A DNA stretch of 64,000 nucleotides. Source: Amycolatopsis sp. WQ 127309. Its GTDB lineage: Bacteria > Actinomycetota > Actinomycetes > Mycobacteriales > Pseudonocardiaceae. The translations under genes were made by a program, and so were the position numbers. Below are positions 29,032-36,588 of the stretch, piece by piece (the stretch's first letter is position 1; every line of letters starts with the position of its first letter). The notes beneath the pieces are model-generated. The model was given only the letters and a program-made list of their open reading frames with translations. It made no database searches and was not told where the DNA came from. The DNA lies in assembly GCF_023023025.1 (NCBI RefSeq), contig NZ_CP095481.1:3224001-3288000 (forward strand), in the 5' to 3' direction.

Positions 29032-30372
29032 CTAAGACTTGGGCCGGCTTTCCCCGATCACGGGCGGCATGGGCTTCTCGGTGAACCCACCGAAGGTCTC
29101 GTCGGGATCGGGATTCTTGAGGTAAGGAGCGGACTTCTTCTCTTTGTCGTCATCTTTCGCCCCACGCCCGCCGGCTGGAGCGCCCATCGGCAAGCCATTG
29201 GCACCGCGAGCCCCGGCGGCACCGCGGACGGCGGGTTGGCCGGGCAGGCGTTCTTCGGGAATCCGGGCGCCGGAGCCAGGGCCACGTTGGGTGACCCCGC
29301 CGGTGTTCGGGCCGCTGGTGTTCGGGCCGCCGCTCCGGTAGCCACCGGTGCCGGGCCCGCTGCCGGTCCCGGTGCGATATCCGCCGACGTTGCCTGGCCC
29401 GCTTCCGGTCCTTGATCCGGTACCTGCGCCGGTGCCGGTCCCTGACTCGAACCCGCCGGTGCCGGGCCCAAAGCCGCCAGCCCCGCTGTCTCCGCCGTAA
29501 AGCTGGTTCCCCGACCCGCCGCCGAGATTGCCAAGGGACTGCCCGGTAGGCCCGAACTGGTACCCGCCACCCTGAGCAGCAGCAGGCGGAACGTAGCTGT
29601 TGGCATGAGTGGTGTCGAAGGCACCATTCCCAGGAGGGGTCTGCCCCGGAACCTGATACGACCCTTGCCCCTGATCACGCCCAGACTGGACGTCCTGGCC
29701 GTAGACGTCCTGATTCCGCCCGGCCGAGACGTCCCGATCCTGCCCGAAAACCTCGGTCTGCCCAGGGTTACGAGCCCACTCACCAGCATCGGTAGCGGTG
29801 GTGGTCTTACTCTGAGTATTCTGCCCCGGAGTAGCCAAGGAAATAGGGGCGCCGGAGTCATTGATCTGCGCGTACTGGGAAGGCATCAGCCCACCATTGG
29901 AGGCACTGGCGGAGTGATAGGCCCCAAAGGCTTCGATGTTCCCCTGACTATCAGCCTGCCACCCGGAAACCTTGGAATTGTAGGACTGCCCATCCCCAGT
30001 GAGAACATTGTAGAGATCCCCAGAAGTCATCTCAGGCGGCCGAGGCGCAACGGGCTTGACGGAATACTTGGCAGTCCCAAAAGCATCCATCTGAGCACCA
30101 ACGGCAGTCCGAGCAGTCTCAAGATGAACAGCATCATCAGCGGCAGCCTGAACAAGGGGAAGCGTGGCATCAGCAGCAGAGTCCCCAGCGCCGCCTTGCC
30201 ACCCACCCATGGTCTTGGCCCGCAGAGCACTGATCCGCTGAGCCCGCTCAACCATCCGGTTAGTGAGGTGGTTTGCGTCGGTGTGGGCATCGGAGAGTGA
30301 TTGTATGCCTTCGCCGCCTGTGATCAGATCGTAGATCTGAGCGGCGGTGAGTGGGGTCTCAGCAACCATCAT
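29032..30372 (-). CDS. PPE-like ESX substrate with glycine-rich tail
   Basis: A 446-aa protein. The first 110 residues are an alpha-helical hairpin of PPE/WXG type (ITGGEGIQSLSDAHTDANHLTNRMVERAQRI, then the turn GGWQGGAGDSA with its W-x-G). Residues about 190-400 are low-complexity Gly/Thr/Ser/Gln-rich sequence with GPGTGGY- and GPNTSG-like repeats. The C-terminus is charged and ends FGGFTEKPMPPVIGESRPKS. The domain order resembles mycobacterial PPE proteins. It is downstream of the DUF3558 gene (4-bp overlap) and upstream of espG. The 5' third is clearly less GC-rich than neighbouring genes, suggesting acquired DNA. Confidence 0.75.
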   Translation of the reverse strand: MMVAETPLTAAQIYDLITGGEGIQSLSDAHTDANHLTNRMVERAQRISALRAKTMGGWQGGAGDSAADATLPLVQAAADDAVHLETARTAVGAQMDAFGTAKYSVKPVAPRPPEMTSGDLYNVLTGDGQSYNSKVSGWQADSQGNIEAFGAYHSASASNGGLMPSQYAQINDSGAPISLATPGQNTQSKTTTATDAGEWARNPGQTEVFGQDRDVSAGRNQDVYGQDVQSGRDQGQGSYQVPGQTPPGNGAFDTTHANSYVPPAAAQGGGYQFGPTGQSLGNLGGGSGNQLYGGDSGAGGFGPGTGGFESGTGTGAGTGSRTGSGPGNVGGYRTGTGSGPGTGGYRSGGPNTSGPNTGGVTQRGPGSGARIPEERLPGQPAVRGAAGARGANGLPMGAPAGGRGAKDDDKEKKSAPYLKNPDPDETFGGFTEKPMPPVIGESRPKS

Positions 30373-30989
30373 CGGTTCCCTCGAAGTTGTTCCAGAACGT
30401 CGTGGGCGACGTCACGTGCTGCCGCACAGGGATCCTTCTTACCGATATTCGCTTCGGACTGTGCGATCGATACGTCTATCATTTCGTGGTCGCTGGTGCC
30501 TACTGCGAGGGCGCACAAGCCGTTCGAGGACCGTTCGTCCTTTAAACCATATGCCACAACTGGGTAGCTATCGATGGGATCTTGTGGCTCGAAGAACGAA
30601 TATGTAGTGCCCTTTTTCTCGTAGATACCAGTTAGGCCGGTATCGTTGACTTTGTTGAAGATCACGCCTACCGAGGCTTGAGTCACTCCGGACGGGTGCC
30701 AGTTGCAAGTCGGACCTCCTGGCGCATCCGGTTCTTCCTTCGGAATGGCCGTCGAGCCCAAGAGTGTGGTCACTTCATCGGTGGTCAGCACTTCGCAAGG
30801 AGCTTTTTTGAAGCGTGCGGTATCGAGCGGACTGTCGACAGAAGGGACGCCAGGGCCTGGCACGGAACCCGCTGAGGTCGGCGGAGTCTGAACTGCAGTA
30901 CCGACCGGAGCGGCGGTGCCCGACTTCGTGCTCGAGCAGGCTGCGAGAACCAGCAGGGATGCGCTGAACACGACGAGCACACGGCGCAT
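30369..30989 (-). CDS. DUF3558-type lipoprotein
   Basis: A 206-aa exported protein. The signal is RRVLVVFSASLLVLAAC with lipobox LAAC (Cys 18), then a Ser/Thr/Pro/Gly linker to about residue 58. The globular domain starts at APCEVLTTDEVTTLLGS with paired cysteines (PCEVL..TCNWH and LCALA..DPCAAA), the DUF3558 pattern. Such lipoproteins often neighbour ESX substrates in Pseudonocardiales. Start and stop codons overlap the genes on both sides (ATG 30989 shares the base with the upstream stop), so the module is translationally coupled. The GC content is lower than the window average. Confidence 0.8.
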   Translation of the reverse strand: MRRVLVVFSASLLVLAACSSTKSGTAAPVGTAVQTPPTSAGSVPGPGVPSVDSPLDTARFKKAPCEVLTTDEVTTLLGSTAIPKEEPDAPGGPTCNWHPSGVTQASVGVIFNKVNDTGLTGIYEKKGTTYSFFEPQDPIDSYPVVAYGLKDERSSNGLCALAVGTSDHEMIDVSIAQSEANIGKKDPCAAARDVAHDVLEQLRGNR

Positions 30990-31429
30990 CAGAGCGTACC
31001 TCCGATCTGCTTGATCTCGGCTGTGTGAGCGTCCTCGGCGGTTGCGTATTTGCCGAGAGCCGCAACGAACTTCGCTGCCATCGCTCGGCAGTGCTCAACC
31101 CGAGCCTGAAGTGCTGTGTCGAGTGCCTGCCCGGAGGCCCGGATCTGGTCCGCGTTGCCACTGCTCGCGTACTCGAGTCCGGGACCACGAGTCGAAGCCA
31201 GGGTCCGTGCCTGTTGGCGATCGTCTGCGAACTCGTTCGCCAGGTCGTTCCACTCGCGCGCGAGTTCCCGAAGGGTCTCGACGTCGTACTGGAACCCCGC
31301 CCCACCTCCGCCGGAACCGGAACCGGAACCCGAGCCAGAACCGGGACCGGAGCCGTACGAGCCCGCGTGGGGGGTTCCGTTCGGTCCCGGTAGCTGCCAG
31401 TCCTTGCTCGGGTCGTAGATCTCACCCAC
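30989..31429 (-). CDS. Small WXG100/PE-like ESX protein
   Basis: A 146-aa protein starting with GTG. A disordered, Gly/Ser-repeat N-terminal 45 residues precede two amphipathic helices (about 46-75, FQYDVETLRELAREWNDLANE, and 95-135). A YxxxE motif (Tyr-Ala-Thr-Ala-Glu) lies near residue 128, matching the type VII export signal YxxxD/E. It is the first gene of the four-gene ESX module. The WXG turn itself is not obvious, so family assignment rests on helix pattern, the motif and context. No conserved catalytic residue is seen. Confidence 0.6.
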   Translation of the reverse strand: MGEIYDPSKDWQLPGPNGTPHAGSYGSGPGSGSGSGSGSGGGGAGFQYDVETLRELAREWNDLANEFADDRQQARTLASTRGPGLEYASSGNADQIRASGQALDTALQARVEHCRAMAAKFVAALGKYATAEDAHTAEIKQIGGTL

Positions 31430-31572
31430 GGCCCAACACCACGTCAGTCACGTCAGCTCTCCCCTAGCTTGCACAGTGCTTCACCCCGAGCACCCTGCGT
31501 ATCCGACGGCTCGAACCCTACCAGGGTTCCCCGTCAGCACAGCCAGGCAAGAAACCCCAGCTCAGAGAGGGG

Positions 31573-32226
31573 CTACGGCGTCGGCGCGCAGGATGTGTGG
31601 CCCAGGATCACCTGGCCCGTCATGCCCGATGCCGGGAGGAAGTTGATGCGCAGCATCGTCAAGCCGATGCTGCCGTCGCCCGGGAGGTTCTGGATGTTGA
31701 ACACCGCGTTCGCCAGCACCGTTCCGTTCGACTTCTTGAGCGGCACCACATACCCCACCGGGACCGGGTTCGGCGGGTTCGTGATGCCGCTCATGCCGCC
31801 GTACGTCCAGCCGGCGTTCGTCTGGGTGTGCGTTGCCGTGCAGGTCACCTTGAACGTCGACAGCTTGATCCGCGGGCCGCCCGCGCTCACCAGTGCCGAC
31901 AGCTCGAAGTTCTTGCCCGTCGCCGTGGACGTCGTTGTCGTGGCGGACGTCTTCGGGTCCGTCACCGTCGTCGCGCAGGACGAGGTGCCGCCGCCGAACG
32001 TGATTCCGTTCTTCGACACCGTCTGGGCCGTGGTGGTCTTCGGGCCGCTCACCGAACACTGGCCCTGCGCCGGCACCTTGATCGTCGCGTCACCCTTCGT
32101 GAACTCGGCGGAGCCGATCTGGGCCACGCCCGGTTGCGGCGCGGCCTGCGCCGGGACGCCCACGGCGAGTCCGGCCACCAACAGCGTTCCGGCGAGCCCC
32201 GCCCGCCTCGCGATTGTGCTGCGCAT
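31573..32226 (-). CDS. Secreted beta-rich protein of unknown function
   Basis: A 217-aa exported protein. The start was placed at ATG 32226, 8 nt after AAGGAGG; the longer frame upstream lacks support. The signal peptide is RSTIARRAGLAGTLLVAGLAVGVPAQA with cleavage near residue 29. The mature part has four cysteines and Thr/Ser-rich beta segments (TTVTDPKTSATTTTSTATG, IKLSTFKVTCTATHTQ) and a conserved-looking end LGHTSCAPTP. This resembles the choice-of-anchor or surface-exposed actinobacterial exported proteins, but I cannot name the family with certainty. It lies 143 bp upstream of the ESX module and may or may not be part of it. Confidence 0.75.
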   Translation of the reverse strand: MRSTIARRAGLAGTLLVAGLAVGVPAQAAPQPGVAQIGSAEFTKGDATIKVPAQGQCSVSGPKTTTAQTVSKNGITFGGGTSSCATTVTDPKTSATTTTSTATGKNFELSALVSAGGPRIKLSTFKVTCTATHTQTNAGWTYGGMSGITNPPNPVPVGYVVPLKKSNGTVLANAVFNIQNLPGDGSIGLTMLRINFLPASGMTGQVILGHTSCAPTP

Positions 32227-32406
32227 GTCGCTGCCTCCTTGCTGACCGGGAGAGCTGTCGGGTTCGGCAGCTCTTCCACGTCGTGAATATCCGCCTGTCA
32301 GACCCGCCCGTTGCGCCCGAAACCGCTGATCACCCCTTAGTGGATCATGAACCACCCAGTGGATAATCCCATCGGTATCCAGATACGACTCTGTATATTG
32401 ACGCCC

Positions 32407-32717
32407 ATGCCGACCTACCGCGTCCTCGTCCGGGGCAAGTTCGACCGGCCGACGCAGGCCGTCCGCGAAAGCTGCTCGCCCGGCCGGCCTCAGACGACGT
32501 CGCCGAGCCGGCTTTTAGTGAAGACGGCTCGCTCACCTACAGTCACCATCTCGGCGGCTTCAGCTTCCGCGTCCAGGTCGACGTCGCATCGGGTGACGAC
32601 GCCCACGACCAGGCCGAGCTGATGGTCATGGAGCTGTTTGAGCGCGCGGGCTACCCGTACCGTGACCTGGTCGTCAGCTCGACCTGCCTGGACGACGTCA
32701 AGATCCGGCGCCGCTGA
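32407..32717 (+). pseudogene. DUF6204-like gene with a one-base frameshift
   Basis: Reading from ATG 32407 gives PTYRVLVRGKFDRPTQAVRE and then breaks at the GAAAGC run (32467-32472). Adding one base there restores an unbroken reading through LLARPASDDVAEPAFSEDG, HHLGGFSFRVQVDVASGDD and ERAGYPYRDLVVSSTCLDD to TGA 32715-32717, 103 aa in all, which is the DUF6204 pattern. The length (311 bp) is one short of a multiple of three. TATATT (32394-32399) lies 7 nt before the ATG, a good leaderless promoter. Either a real decay mutation or a sequencing error; the decayed neighbours favour decay. Confidence 0.75.
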
Positions 32718-33360
32718 CCCGCGTCGTCACCACGACGGCCCCGGTCAGTGCCATCACGCCGGCCAGGACGATGCCCAGTTCGCGGGTCATGCCTGCAGGC
32801 CCGAGCCGATGCCGGCGCGTTCGTGGGGCAGCGCCGCAATGACGCCGACGAGAGCGGCAGGATCAGGCCTGTGCCCGCCGCGAGGACCACCGTGGCCAAG
32901 GCGTACCACGGATATGGCGTCGCACCGTCCGCTGTGGACATTGCCGCCAGGCCGAGCGCGACGATCACCAAGTCGGACGCCGTGAGCAGGCGGGGCCGGC
33001 CAAGGCCACCGTCACGCGCGGGCCAGGCTCGCCAGGAACGGCGAGAAACTCTTGCTGTGCTGCAGGTACTGGCCGTTGAGGTAGAACGTCGCGACCAGCG
33101 CGAGGCAGTGCGCGCGCAACGCCGGGATCGCGAACAGCCGCGGGTCGAGCATCGGGTGCGCGATCCGCAGTTCGACCGCGCACCACGCGCCGAGCCGTGC
33201 CGCGGCCGCGGCGAACACGCCCAGCACCGGCACGCTCGCCCAGCCCGCCGACGGCCCCGACGTGATGCCCAGCAGCAGCGCCACCACGCCGGCCGTGAAC
33301 AGCAGCGCGCTCGGCACCGCTGTGGCGCGAGGGGACAGCCGCGATCGCCGGCCCACTGAG
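32698..33360 (-). pseudogene. Decayed MFS (DHA2-like) drug transporter, C-terminal half
   Basis: Several frames of the minus strand read successive pieces of one transporter. They are SALLFTAGVVALLLGITSG through AHPMLDPRLFAIPALR and FYLNGQYLQHSKSFSPFLASL, then (shifted) LLTASDLVIVALGLAAMSTADG and TGLILPLSSASL, then (shifted) VGVIAALPHERAGIGSGLQA, then (shifted) MTRELGIVLAGVMALTGAVV with stop at 32698. The order and motifs (PHERAGIGSGLQ..TRELG) are those of 14-helix DHA2 transporters. At least three frameshifts and loss of the N-terminal half make it non-functional. Confidence 0.8.
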
Positions 33361-33391
33361 CCCGCTCCACAATGGCGAAACGATCGGCGAA

Positions 33392-33577
33392 GTGACACTG
33401 GAACGGCTCGCCGCGCAGCCGCACCGAAGCGACGTCGTGGCCGTCGTCCCGACGCCGACGGCCCCCGCGGACCTGCCCCTCCGGCCGATGGCGCAGGCGT
33501 GGCACCCGCGCTTCGCGAAGGACCCCGGTCACCGGTGGTTGCGCGCTCGGGTGCGCGACGCGGCCCCGACCGGCTGA
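33392..33577 (+). pseudogene. LysR-type regulator remnant (C-terminal end)
   Basis: The 61-codon frame reads DVVAVVPTPTAPADLPLRPM followed by AQAWHPRFAKDPGHRWLRAR, which is the usual last 50 residues of LysR substrate-binding domains. The helix-turn-helix and most of the effector domain are missing. It points away from the MFS remnant, as a LysR gene divergent from the transporter it controlled would. The pair was probably a regulator-exporter unit lost by deletion. Confidence 0.6.
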
Positions 33578-33687
33578 CGATGTCATGTTCGTCACCGTTT
33601 CCGCTGGACAGCGGGTAAACGGTGGCGCGGGGTAGCCACTACGCTCAGGGGAGAACCCGACCGGTGCACGAGTAGAGCGGAGCCGAC

Positions 33688-34746
33688 GTGTCTGTGCCTT
33701 CCCCAGCCCCCGGGGCGGGATCCCTCCCCGCTGCGCCGGGTGGCGCCCTCGAGGACCTGCGCGCGTCGGTCGGCCTGCAGATCGCCGACGAAGCCCTGCT
33801 GCGCGCGATCGCCGCCGGGCTGGCCGACGTCGAGAAGCTGCTCCGCGACGTCGTCAGCAGTGACGTCCAGGCCGTCCACGACGCGGCGCTGCACCTGGTC
33901 GAGGCCGGGGGCAAACGCTTCCGTCCGCTGTTCACGCTGCTGTCCGCGCAGTTCGGGCCGAAGCAGGACGACCACGTCGTGATCGCCGCCGCCGCGGTCG
34001 AGCTGGTGCACCTGGCCACGCTCTACCACGACGACGTCATGGACGAGGCGGACATGCGCCGCGGCGCCGAGAGCGTCAACGCGCGCTGGGACAACACGAT
34101 CGCCATCCTGACCGGCGACTTCCTCTTCGCCCACGCCTCGCGGCTGGTCGCCGACCTCGGCACGGACGCGGCGCGGATCATCGCCGAGACCTTCGGCGAG
34201 CTGGTCACCGGCCAGATGCGCGAGACCGTCGGCCCCGGACCGGGTGACGACGCGGTGGCGCACTACCTGACCGTGATCGCCCAGAAGACCGGCTCGCTGA
34301 TCGCGACGTCCGGCCGCTTCGGCGGGATGATGTCCGGCGCCCCGGACGAGTACATCGAGGCGCTGCGCCGGTTCGGCGACATCATCGGCACGGCGTTCCA
34401 GATCTCCGACGACATCATCGACATCGCGTCGCCGTCCGACGAGCTCGGCAAGGCACAGGGCACGGACCTGCGCGAAGGCGTCCGCACGTTGCCGATGCTC
34501 TACGCGCTGGCCGACCCCGGGACCGATCCCCGGCTGGTCGAGCTGCTGTCCGGCCCGATCGCCGACGACGACCTGGTCGAGGAGGCGCTGGCGCTGCTGC
34601 GGGTCAGTAGTGGACTCGAACGCGCACGCGTCACCCTTTCCGACTACGCTCAGCGCGCGCGTGCCGAGCTCACCGCGCTGCCCGCGTCACCCGCTCGTGA
34701 CGCGTGCGAGTCGGTTGCCGCTTACCTGGTAGCGCGCACGCACTGA
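33688..34746 (+). CDS. Long-chain polyprenyl diphosphate synthase
   Basis: A 352-aa trans-prenyltransferase that elongates farnesyl or geranylgeranyl diphosphate to the long chain of menaquinone. It has GGKRFRPLFTLLSA, the first Asp-rich motif LATLYHDDVMDEADMRRG, GDFLFAHAS, and the second Asp-rich motif GTAFQISDDIIDIASPSDELGK. The residues before the first DDxxD are small/aromatic Leu-Tyr-His, fitting a long product. GTG start with GCGGAG upstream; TACGCT (33642-33647) is a probable -10 with a 34-nt leader. M. tuberculosis places its orthologue (grcC1) beside menJ; here nuo and accessory genes lie between. Confidence 0.93.
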   Translation: MSVPSPAPGAGSLPAAPGGALEDLRASVGLQIADEALLRAIAAGLADVEKLLRDVVSSDVQAVHDAALHLVEAGGKRFRPLFTLLSAQFGPKQDDHVVIAAAAVELVHLATLYHDDVMDEADMRRGAESVNARWDNTIAILTGDFLFAHASRLVADLGTDAARIIAETFGELVTGQMRETVGPGPGDDAVAHYLTVIAQKTGSLIATSGRFGGMMSGAPDEYIEALRRFGDIIGTAFQISDDIIDIASPSDELGKAQGTDLREGVRTLPMLYALADPGTDPRLVELLSGPIADDDLVEEALALLRVSSGLERARVTLSDYAQRARAELTALPASPARDACESVAAYLVARTH

Positions 34747-34763
34747 ACTAGGGGCAGGGATAG

Positions 34764-36089
34764 ATGTCCATTTTCGGACAGGTTTGGCTGTGGAGCCTGG
34801 CGGCTTTCTTCGTCGGGGCACTGCTCACCTGGCTGGTGCTGGTGCTTCCGCTTCGCAAGAGCGTCCGCAAGCTGGAGAGCGCGCTGGCCCAGGCCCACGC
34901 CGACGCCGCGCGCACGCCCGCGAACGCCACCGGGCCGGCCACGCCGGGTACTGAGGTCTACACGCGACCGGAGCCGTCCTACGACGAGAGCCGGTACAAC
35001 GCGAGTCCGTACGAAGAGGCCCGGCCGCAGGAGACGTCGTACCCGGGGACGCTGGTCGCCGCGTCGCCGGTGAACCGCGACGACGTCCACGACGACATCG
35101 ACGCGGACTTCGCGGAGCTGGACTCGCAGGTGCCGCCGCGGACCCCGCCGGTGGACGACTACCGGCCGGAGCCGGAACCGGAAGACGTCTACCCGGCGTC
35201 CGCGACCCAGGTCATGGCGCCGGTCGCGGAGCCCGAGCAGGACGACCCGTACCGCGCGGCCGCGTCGGAGTACCTCAGCCCGGAAGACGACGAGCAGTAC
35301 GAGCCCGCGCCGGCGCTTTCGCAGCTGGAGCACCAGCTCGAGCCGGACACCGGTGGGTCGCTGTTCCAGCCGCCGCCTGCCGCGCACGCGGCGGACCCGG
35401 ACTGGTTCGACCGCGAGCCGCAGTCGCAGCGCTCGGCGTTCGAAGAGCCGATGGAGCGCACCCGCTACATCGGCGAGCACCCGGGATCGGTCCGCAAGGA
35501 AGAGCCCCGGCACGAGCCGCAGGAAGAGCTCCAGGACGACCTCTCGGACGACTTCGAGGACGAGTTCCAGGACGACGAGACGCCGCAGTACGCCTTCGCC
35601 GGCGAAGAAGCGGCCGGTGGCGACCTGGACGTGCCGCCGGAGACGCCGGCCGAGGCGACGCAGGTGCTGCCGAAGCGCCAGCCGCGCGGCGCGGTGCGGG
35701 GCGGGTTCGACTCGCCGCAGCCGATCCAGCCGTCGATGCGCACGGTCGAGCGCCGCGAACCCGAGCTGACCGGCGCGCACAGCGGCTCGCTGTTCGAGCC
35801 GTCGGTGCAGCCGAACCAGACGGCCGTCGGCGTCGCGCCGGACGCGCCGCCGCCCCCGCCCGCCCGCGAGTCGGCCGAGGACTCCGTTCCGCCCGGCCCG
35901 TTCGGCCCCGGTTCGGCGATGCCGCGGCCCGGCGGCGGCCGGCCCAGCGACGGCTTCGAGGTGAAGGCGAGCGTCACGGCTTTGCGGTACTGCACCGACG
36001 AGTCCGAGCAGTTCCCGCGGATGGTGGCCGAGGTCTGGTTCCGCACCGCCGAGGACGCCGAGCGCGTCGGGTTCCGCCCGCTCACCTGA
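34764..36089 (+). CDS. Acidic membrane-anchored protein with a C-terminal sunset-like domain
   Basis: A 441-aa protein. One N-terminal transmembrane helix (about residues 8-30, SLAAFFVGALLTWLVLVLPL) is followed by a basic stretch and a 320-residue, highly acidic, Pro/Glu/Asp-rich low-complexity region. The last 45 residues form a small conserved domain, FEVKASVTALRYCTDESEQF then PRMVAEVWFRTAEDAERVGF, matching the sunset domain seen in the ArfC-like channel accessory protein family. It starts 17 bp after the prenyl synthase and is probably cotranscribed. Function is unknown; a scaffold or envelope role is a guess. Confidence 0.7.
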   Translation: MSIFGQVWLWSLAAFFVGALLTWLVLVLPLRKSVRKLESALAQAHADAARTPANATGPATPGTEVYTRPEPSYDESRYNASPYEEARPQETSYPGTLVAASPVNRDDVHDDIDADFAELDSQVPPRTPPVDDYRPEPEPEDVYPASATQVMAPVAEPEQDDPYRAAASEYLSPEDDEQYEPAPALSQLEHQLEPDTGGSLFQPPPAAHAADPDWFDREPQSQRSAFEEPMERTRYIGEHPGSVRKEEPRHEPQEELQDDLSDDFEDEFQDDETPQYAFAGEEAAGGDLDVPPETPAEATQVLPKRQPRGAVRGGFDSPQPIQPSMRTVERREPELTGAHSGSLFEPSVQPNQTAVGVAPDAPPPPPARESAEDSVPPGPFGPGSAMPRPGGGRPSDGFEVKASVTALRYCTDESEQFPRMVAEVWFRTAEDAERVGFRPLT

Positions 36090-36100
36090 GTTCCTGATCA

Positions 36101-36138
36101 GTGAAGGCCGTCTCGCGAACCCGTGAGGCGGCCTTCAC
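36101..36138. terminator. GTGAAGGCCG-type hairpin between convergent genes
   Basis: GTGAAGGCCG (36101-36110) and CGGCCTTCAC (36129-36138) are exact inverted copies, with a further GTCTC/GAGGC segment that can pair with one G-T. It sits between the stops of the sunset-domain gene and the VOC gene and should terminate both. It shares its GTGAAGGCC arm with the hairpin at 36522. Confidence 0.75.
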
Positions 36139-36144
36139 GGCGTT

Positions 36145-36474
36145 TCAGGCCGCCTGGAACAGGACCAGTGCGGCGCCGCCGGGATCGGTGACGACGACCA
36201 GCGAGCCGAACGGCAGATCCGTGCGCTCGCGCACGACCCGGCCGCCCAGCGTCACGGCCTTCGCCGTGGCGTCGTCCACATCGGACACCGGCGCGTAGGG
36301 CAGCCACTGCGGCGCGCGGTCGTCGTCCGGCGCGAGTTCGGTGAGGCCGCCCCACGGAACTCCGTCCGCGGTGAACAACGGTCCGCCGGACTCCCAGCCC
36401 AGCAGGTCGGCGAAGAACTTCTTGGTGCCGTCCACGTCGGACGTCCGGACGTCGAAGAACACGAAAGGTCGCAT
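36145..36474 (-). CDS. VOC (glyoxalase/bleomycin-resistance) family protein
   Basis: A 109-aa single-module VOC protein of the type that dimerises to form a metal site. It opens FVFFDVRTSDVDGTKKFFAD and continues LLGWESGGPLFTADG, has WLPYAPVSDVDDATAKAVTLGG in the middle and ends FGSLVVVTDPGGAALVLFQA, the standard beta-alpha-beta-beta-beta pattern. Start ATG 36474 was preferred over 36495 because the latter lies inside the operator palindrome and TAAGTT ends 7 nt before 36474, as for a leaderless gene. Substrate unknown. Confidence 0.85.
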   Translation of the reverse strand: MRPFVFFDVRTSDVDGTKKFFADLLGWESGGPLFTADGVPWGGLTELAPDDDRAPQWLPYAPVSDVDDATAKAVTLGGRVVRERTDLPFGSLVVVTDPGGAALVLFQAA

Positions 36475-36481
36475 GACCCAA

Positions 36482-36502
36482 AACTTAGGACACATGTCCT
36501 AA
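36482..36502. promoter_or_regulatory. Operator palindrome overlapping the VOC-gene -10
   Basis: TTAGGACA (36485-36492) and TGTCCTAA (36495-36502) are exact inverted copies with a 2-bp spacer. On the minus strand the -10 candidate TAAGTT (complement of 36482-36487) shares bases with the palindrome, so a bound dimer would block RNA polymerase. No regulator gene is next to it, so control must come from elsewhere in the genome. Confidence 0.65.
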
Positions 36503-36521
36503 CTTGCGCAACCCCGGAAAG

Positions 36522-36572
36522 CCGTGAAGGCCCCCTTCCCGGCATCTTGAGCCGGTAAGGGGGCCTTCACGG
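36522..36572. terminator. 22-bp-arm hairpin terminator after korB
   Basis: Arms 36522-36543 and 36551-36572 are inverted copies over 22 bp with one mismatch and a 7-nt loop (ATCTTGA). The arms begin CCGTGAAGGCCCCCTT. It is 17 bp beyond the korB stop on the leftward strand and stops korAB transcripts before the VOC promoter. It belongs to the same GTGAAGGCC family as 36101-36138. Confidence 0.85.
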
Positions 36573-36588
36573 AGCTTGCAGCAGCGGG

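Noticed and set aside
29032..31429. Gly/Ser and Gly/Thr codon repeats as a separate DNA repeat element
   Set aside because: They are in frame with the ESX proteins and explained by low-complexity protein sequence.
33012..33398. A 128-codon minus-strand ORF as an intact gene
   Set aside because: It reads a middle segment of an MFS transporter whose continuation is in other frames, so it is part of the pseudogene.
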